Positions 33,581 through 37,258 of a stretch of DNA of 37,258 bases are shown here, piece by piece. The DNA comes from Serratia liquefaciens (lineage in GTDB: Bacteria > Pseudomonadota > Gammaproteobacteria > Enterobacterales > Enterobacteriaceae), in NCBI GenBank assembly GCA_012719855.1, contig JAAXZN010000065.1, positions 1-37,258 of the forward strand, written 5' to 3'. Each line of letters starts with the position of its first letter. Within the stretch, counting starts at the first letter, position 1. A program made the translations under genes and the position numbers. The notes under the pieces were generated by a model. That model did not search any database. It saw only the letters and a list, made by a program, of their open reading frames with translations, and had not been told where the DNA came from.

Positions 33581-33641
33581 ATGAGACGCTAGTATCATTT
33601 ATGCAAGGCAAGTTTTGCTCTAAATGAGATGCTAGTCTCAT
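33581..33641. promoter_or_regulatory. Twin 18-bp palindromic operators
   Basis: ATGAGACGCTAGTATCAT at 33581-33598 and ATGAGATGCTAGTCTCAT at 33624-33641 differ at two positions. The second extends to the inverted repeat AAATGAGA/TCTCATTT (33622-33643). They start 43 bases apart, close to four helical turns, in the gap between the UPF0261 and TetR genes. This is the expected layout of a TetR operator pair. Confidence 0.75.
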
Positions 33642-33740
33642 TTTGGCTTTTTAATACTGCCGATCCAGCGGATGCGGTCGGTTTATTGGTTATCGCATAT
33701 TGTCCCGGTACGGGGAAATGCGAAGAAGTATGAGGTTGCC

Positions 33741-34376
33741 GTGCTACTAACTGCCTTTCCCACGAAACAGCATAAATCCCTGACCTCTGCCCGGGCTAAA
33801 ACGCATTATTTATTGTTGACCAGTGCCATGGCGTTGTTTGACGAAGGCGTATTTCCTTCGATCACTGAGTTGGCTGCGCATGCACAAGTATCACGTGCTA
33901 CCGCCTATCGTTATTTCCCTACTCAAAGCGATTTGATCGCTGCGGTAGTGGCGGAAAGCCTGGGGCCGATTCTGGAATGGCAGCCACAGGATGACGATGC
34001 GTTGAAGCGCATTCAGCAACTATTGGCCTTTGCATACCCTCAAATGGAACAACATGAGGGCGCTCTTCGCGCCGCATTGCAGCTTTCTTTGCAGCAGTGG
34101 GCGAAAGCAACTCCGGGCGAAAAATTCGTTCGCGGTAACCGCAAGCGCCTGCTGAAACTGGCGGTAGAGCCGCTGCAGGATAAACTGCCGCCTGAGGCGT
34201 TACAGCGGGTGATTCATTCTTTTTCGCTGATTTATGGGTCGGAAGTTTTCCTGGTACTGAAAGATATCTGGGGGCTGGAACTCGGAGGTATTCAGGATGT
34301 GACGCAATGGATGGCGAAAGCCATTATTCGGCAGGCTGAAGAAGATGCGATGAACAGCAAAAAACCGTTAGCATGA
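33741..34376 (+). CDS. TetR-family transcriptional regulator
   Basis: A regulator of 211 residues from the chosen start. The helix-turn-helix is in the N-terminal third (ITELAAHAQVSRATAYRYFP, then TQSDLIAAVV), typical of TetR proteins; the rest is helical and should bind a ligand. The start is uncertain: a GTG at 33741 has TGAGG 5 bases upstream, while an ATG at 33672 extends the frame by 23 residues but lacks a ribosome site. It is divergent from the UPF0261 gene, and two palindromes in the gap are its likely operators. The ligand is unknown. Confidence 0.85.
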   Translation: MLLTAFPTKQHKSLTSARAKTHYLLLTSAMALFDEGVFPSITELAAHAQVSRATAYRYFPTQSDLIAAVVAESLGPILEWQPQDDDALKRIQQLLAFAYPQMEQHEGALRAALQLSLQQWAKATPGEKFVRGNRKRLLKLAVEPLQDKLPPEALQRVIHSFSLIYGSEVFLVLKDIWGLELGGIQDVTQWMAKAIIRQAEEDAMNSKKPLA

Positions 34377-34782
34377 TAATCCAATTTTCAACGGTCTGCT
34401 CCGTGTAAACCAGCATATTTCACTGAGTGAATATTGATAATTCTTATAATTAAAAGAAATAATAAACACATTTTATGCTTTTTTTTAATGGCCGACGGAA
34501 GAGCATTCGTCGGCTTTTTTTATTTAATTTATTTCTATTTATCATTTGATTAGCTTTTCATCTCGCCAGGGGGGAATCATTCTTCTCGCCCGTTTTTAGT
34601 CATTCAAAACCCTTATGTCTTTCCTGCCTTTTTTCTAACAATGACGTTCCTCCGTTAAGCGTTCGCTTTATTGACCCATAAGGCGCGCTTGAGATTGTTG
34701 TGCTTTATTTATTTGGTGTTACGAAACTGTTACACAAAAAAATCAATAAAACATTTGCAAACAACAATGGACGGTATCTGGG
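34377..34782. other. AT-rich gap before the autotransporter
   Basis: 406 bases, strongly AT-rich. It holds the TetR-gene terminator (34491-34521) and then about 260 bases with no recognised promoter, repeat or RNA. The low GC against the GC-rich gene that follows stands out. Confidence 0.6.
34491..34521 (+). terminator. Terminator after the TetR gene
   Basis: GCCGACG (34491-34497) pairs with CGTCGGC (34508-34514), followed by TTTTTTTATTT. It lies 115 bases past the TetR stop. Confidence 0.9.
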
Positions 34783-37258
34783 ATGGAAAATAAACGTAGA
34801 GGAGTCAAGCCTGTTCAGGCGGCCTTCGGCTGGCCTGAAATTGGCGTTAGCCGCGCCCAGTGGAGCGCGATGCTTTTTTGCCTGGCAACTATTGGTGGGG
34901 CGCAGGCTGCGCCCTATATCGAGAGTGGCAAACAGGGCGACCCTGCAAGCTGGCGCAGTAAAGAGTTCAATGCCGAGTGGGGCCTGGGCGCGATCCACGC
35001 CGATCAGGCTTACGCCGCCGGTTATACCGGGAAAGGCATTAAGCTCGGCATTTTCGATCAGCCGGTGTATGCCAAACATCCGGAGTTCGCCAGTCAGAAC
35101 AAAGTGAGCAATCTGGTCACGACGGGGATTCGCGAATATACCGATCCCTATATCCCGGTGAAGAAGGGCGATGTATTTCGCTATGACGGCACGCCAAGCG
35201 TGGATTCCGACGGCACTCTCGGCTCGCATGGGACCCACGTAGGCGGTATCGCCGCCGGTAACCGCGACGGCGGCGAGATGCACGGGGTGGCATTTAACGC
35301 CCAAATCATCAGTGCCGAAAACGGTGACCCGGGGCCGGAAGACGGCATCATTCTCGGCAACGACGGCGCGGTATATCAGGCGGGTTGGAATGCATTGATC
35401 GCCAGTGGCGCGCGCATTATCAACAACAGCTGGGGTATTGGCATTACCAAGAAATTCGAGCAGGGCGGTAATGATCCGGCCTATCCCCACTTCACCCTCG
35501 CCGATGCGCAGAAACAGTTCGACCAAATCAAACAGATACTCGGTACTAAAGCCGGCGGTGCTTATCAGGGGGCGATCGATGCGGCGCGTAGCGGCATTGT
35601 CACCATCTTTGCCGCCGGTAACGATGACAACCTGAATAATCCCGATGCGATGGCCGGTCTGGCCTATTTCGTGCCGGAAATCGCCCCTAATTGGCTGTCG
35701 GTCGCCAGCCTGCAGGATCCGAACAACACTGGCGATTACAGCATCAGCAGCTTCTCCTCACGCTGTGGTTATACCGCCAGCTTCTGCGTTGCGGCACCGG
35801 GTTCCCGGGTGTACAGCTCGATTATCGAAGGCAACAGCGTTGATAACCTGACCACCGGCTATGCCAAATACAGCGGGACCTCAATGGCGGCACCGCACGT
35901 GGCTGGCAGCATTGCGGTGTTGATGGAGCGCTTCCCTTACATGACAGGGGCGCAGGTGGCTTCGGTACTGAAGACCACCACCGTCGATATGGGCGCGCCG
36001 GGCATCGATGCGCTTTACGGCTGGGGAATGATCGATCTGGGCAAAGCGATCCACGGTCCGGGCATGTTTGTCACCGAACAGGATATCCCGGAGGAGTTCC
36101 GCGTCAGCGGTGCCTACGGTCCGGAGCAATTTGTGGTGAATCTGCCAGGTATCGGTGCCGTGCTGGACAAAGGCAAACCTACCGAGCGCGTCTGTGACGA
36201 TATTCATTGTGGGCTGGACGTCTGGAGCAACGATATTTCCGGCCATGGCGGCCTGACCAAACAGGGCATCGGCACACTGGTGCTGACCGGCAATAACAGC
36301 TACGCAGGGCCAACGCTGGTCAATCAAGGCCTGCTGGCGGTGAATGGCTCGGTGACTTCGGACGTGACGGTACAAAACGCCGGCGTACTGGGCGGTTCCG
36401 GTACGTTAGGGTCGCTGACCGCGCGCAGCGGCGGCACCGTGGCACCGGGCAACTCGATCGGCACGCTGAACGTGATCCGCAACGTCAGCTTCGAACCGGG
36501 TTCCCGTTACGCGGTGGAAGTGGCAGCGAACGGCCAAAGCGATCGGATCCAAAGCAGCGGATCGGCAACGATCGGCGGCGGTGAGGTGACCGTATCGCTG
36601 GAGAACAGCGGCAACCTGCTGTCGCAAAGTGAGGTTCGCAGCCTGCTGGGCCAGCAGTACAACATTCTGACCGCCCAGCAGGGCATCAGCGGGCAGTTTG
36701 ATTCTGTGGCGCCAAACTACCTGTTCCTCGGCACCGGGCTGACCTATCAGCCGAATCAGGTGACGCTCAACGTCGGCCGTAATGACACCAGTTTTGCCAG
36801 CGTGGCGGCAACGCAGAATGAGCGTGCGGTAGCGGCGGCGGCAGATGCGCTGGCGGCGGGCAACCCGGTGTTTGAGAGCATCCTCAACGCCGGTTCGGCG
36901 GGGGAAGCGCGGCAGGCGTTCCGCCAGCTGTCGGGGCAGATCCACGCGGATATCGCTTCAGCACAGGTCAACGACAGCCGCTACCTGCGCGACGCGCTTA
37001 ACGGCCGCTTGCGTCAGGCGGAAGGGCTGGCGACCTCGCCAGACATCAAGGCTGACGACGACGGTGGCGCCTGGGCACAATTGCTGGGGGCCTGGGATCA
37101 CGCGTCGGGCGATGCCAACGCGACGGGCTATCAGGCATCGACCTACGGCGTGCTGGTGGGGCTGGACTCGGCGCTGGCGGATGCATGGCGATTAGGGGTC
37201 GCGACCGGTTATACCCGCACCTCGCTGGACGGCGGCTATGGCTCGAATGCTGACAGCG
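34783..37258 (+). CDS. Autotransporter subtilisin-like serine protease (partial, runs off the window)
   Basis: A type V secreted serine protease of the Serratia Ssp kind; 825 residues are visible and the frame is open at the window edge. A long signal peptide ends near AQA|APY (residue 42). The S8 protease domain has the catalytic triad D92 (GIFDQPVY), H149 (SHGTHVGG) and S367 (SGTSMAAPHVAG), with FAAGN for the oxyanion Asn. A passenger-associated repeat (LTKQGIGTLVLTGNNSYAGP) and a glycine-rich stretch follow. The beta-barrel begins near W764 (GGAWAQLLGAWDH) and is cut off. The ATG at 34783 is the only start: an in-frame stop lies at 34747, although no good ribosome site is seen. Confidence 0.93.
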   Translation, partial: MENKRRGVKPVQAAFGWPEIGVSRAQWSAMLFCLATIGGAQAAPYIESGKQGDPASWRSKEFNAEWGLGAIHADQAYAAGYTGKGIKLGIFDQPVYAKHPEFASQNKVSNLVTTGIREYTDPYIPVKKGDVFRYDGTPSVDSDGTLGSHGTHVGGIAAGNRDGGEMHGVAFNAQIISAENGDPGPEDGIILGNDGAVYQAGWNALIASGARIINNSWGIGITKKFEQGGNDPAYPHFTLADAQKQFDQIKQILGTKAGGAYQGAIDAARSGIVTIFAAGNDDNLNNPDAMAGLAYFVPEIAPNWLSVASLQDPNNTGDYSISSFSSRCGYTASFCVAAPGSRVYSSIIEGNSVDNLTTGYAKYSGTSMAAPHVAGSIAVLMERFPYMTGAQVASVLKTTTVDMGAPGIDALYGWGMIDLGKAIHGPGMFVTEQDIPEEFRVSGAYGPEQFVVNLPGIGAVLDKGKPTERVCDDIHCGLDVWSNDISGHGGLTKQGIGTLVLTGNNSYAGPTLVNQGLLAVNGSVTSDVTVQNAGVLGGSGTLGSLTARSGGTVAPGNSIGTLNVIRNVSFEPGSRYAVEVAANGQSDRIQSSGSATIGGGEVTVSLENSGNLLSQSEVRSLLGQQYNILTAQQGISGQFDSVAPNYLFLGTGLTYQPNQVTLNVGRNDTSFASVAATQNERAVAAAADALAAGNPVFESILNAGSAGEARQAFRQLSGQIHADIASAQVNDSRYLRDALNGRLRQAEGLATSPDIKADDDGGAWAQLLGAWDHASGDANATGYQASTYGVLVGLDSALADAWRLGVATGYTRTSLDGGYGSNADS

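Noticed and set aside
34705-35526. Minus-strand open frame of 273 codons opposite the autotransporter start
   Set aside because: It overlaps the protease domain with intact catalytic residues on the plus strand; no family recognised.
1-37258. CRISPR array, prophage or transposase genes
   Set aside because: No regularly spaced repeats, phage structural genes or transposase motifs were found on either strand.

Overview
The window reads as a chromosomal segment of an enterobacterium of the Serratia type. Evidence for this: the order tRNA-Asp, tRNA-Trp, hdfR, maoP, yifB, ilvL-ilvX-ilvG-M-E-D-A, ilvY, ilvC follows the Escherichia coli region downstream of rrnC; the second half carries the E. coli kdgK-yhjH-yhjG-yhjE-yhjD block; and the right end is a subtilase autotransporter like the extracellular serine proteases of Serratia. 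The species is not determined.

Layout. 1-300: two tRNA genes and a terminator. 574-5076: a four-gene galactofuranose-type ABC importer (ytfQ, ytfR, ytfT, yjfF), not found here in E. coli. 5081-7917: hdfR (minus), maoP (plus), yifB (minus). 8259-9491: an MFS transporter placed between yifB and the ilv leader. 9625-19587: the branched-chain amino acid cluster with leader peptide, attenuator, ilvX, an intact ilvG, then ilvM, ilvE, ilvD, ilvA, a DUF2461 gene, and the divergent ilvY/ilvC pair. 19699-19875: a 177-bp noncoding element with 39-bp imperfect terminal inverted repeats, lying where synteny with E. coli switches from the ilv region to the kdgK region.

19897-31048: kdgK, a small tautomerase, the c-di-GMP phosphodiesterase pdeH behind a consensus flagellar sigma-28 promoter, the AsmA-family gene yhjG, CDP-diacylglycerol pyrophosphatase cdh, the transporter yhjE, the membrane protein yhjD, and a convergent pair encoding an RpfF-type fatty-acid signal synthase and its RpfR-type PAS-GGDEF-EAL receptor. 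31655-34376: the periplasmic chaperone spy with a BaeR-like box, and a UPF0261 (Tm-1-like) gene divergent from a TetR-type regulator with two near-identical 18-bp palindromes between them. 34783 to the end: the serine protease autotransporter, cut by the window edge inside its beta-barrel.

How the genes work together. The ilv genes make isoleucine and valine and are controlled by attenuation (ilvL) and by IlvY (ilvC). pdeH and rpfR both act on cyclic di-GMP, one tied to flagellar expression and the other to a diffusible signal factor, so the right half is rich in motility/biofilm signalling. Nothing resembling a prophage, insertion sequence with transposase, CRISPR array or defence island was seen. 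The least explained items are the 177-bp inverted-repeat element, the twin operators of the TetR/UPF0261 pair, the palindrome over the rpfR promoter, and an orphan plus-strand terminator upstream of rpfF.
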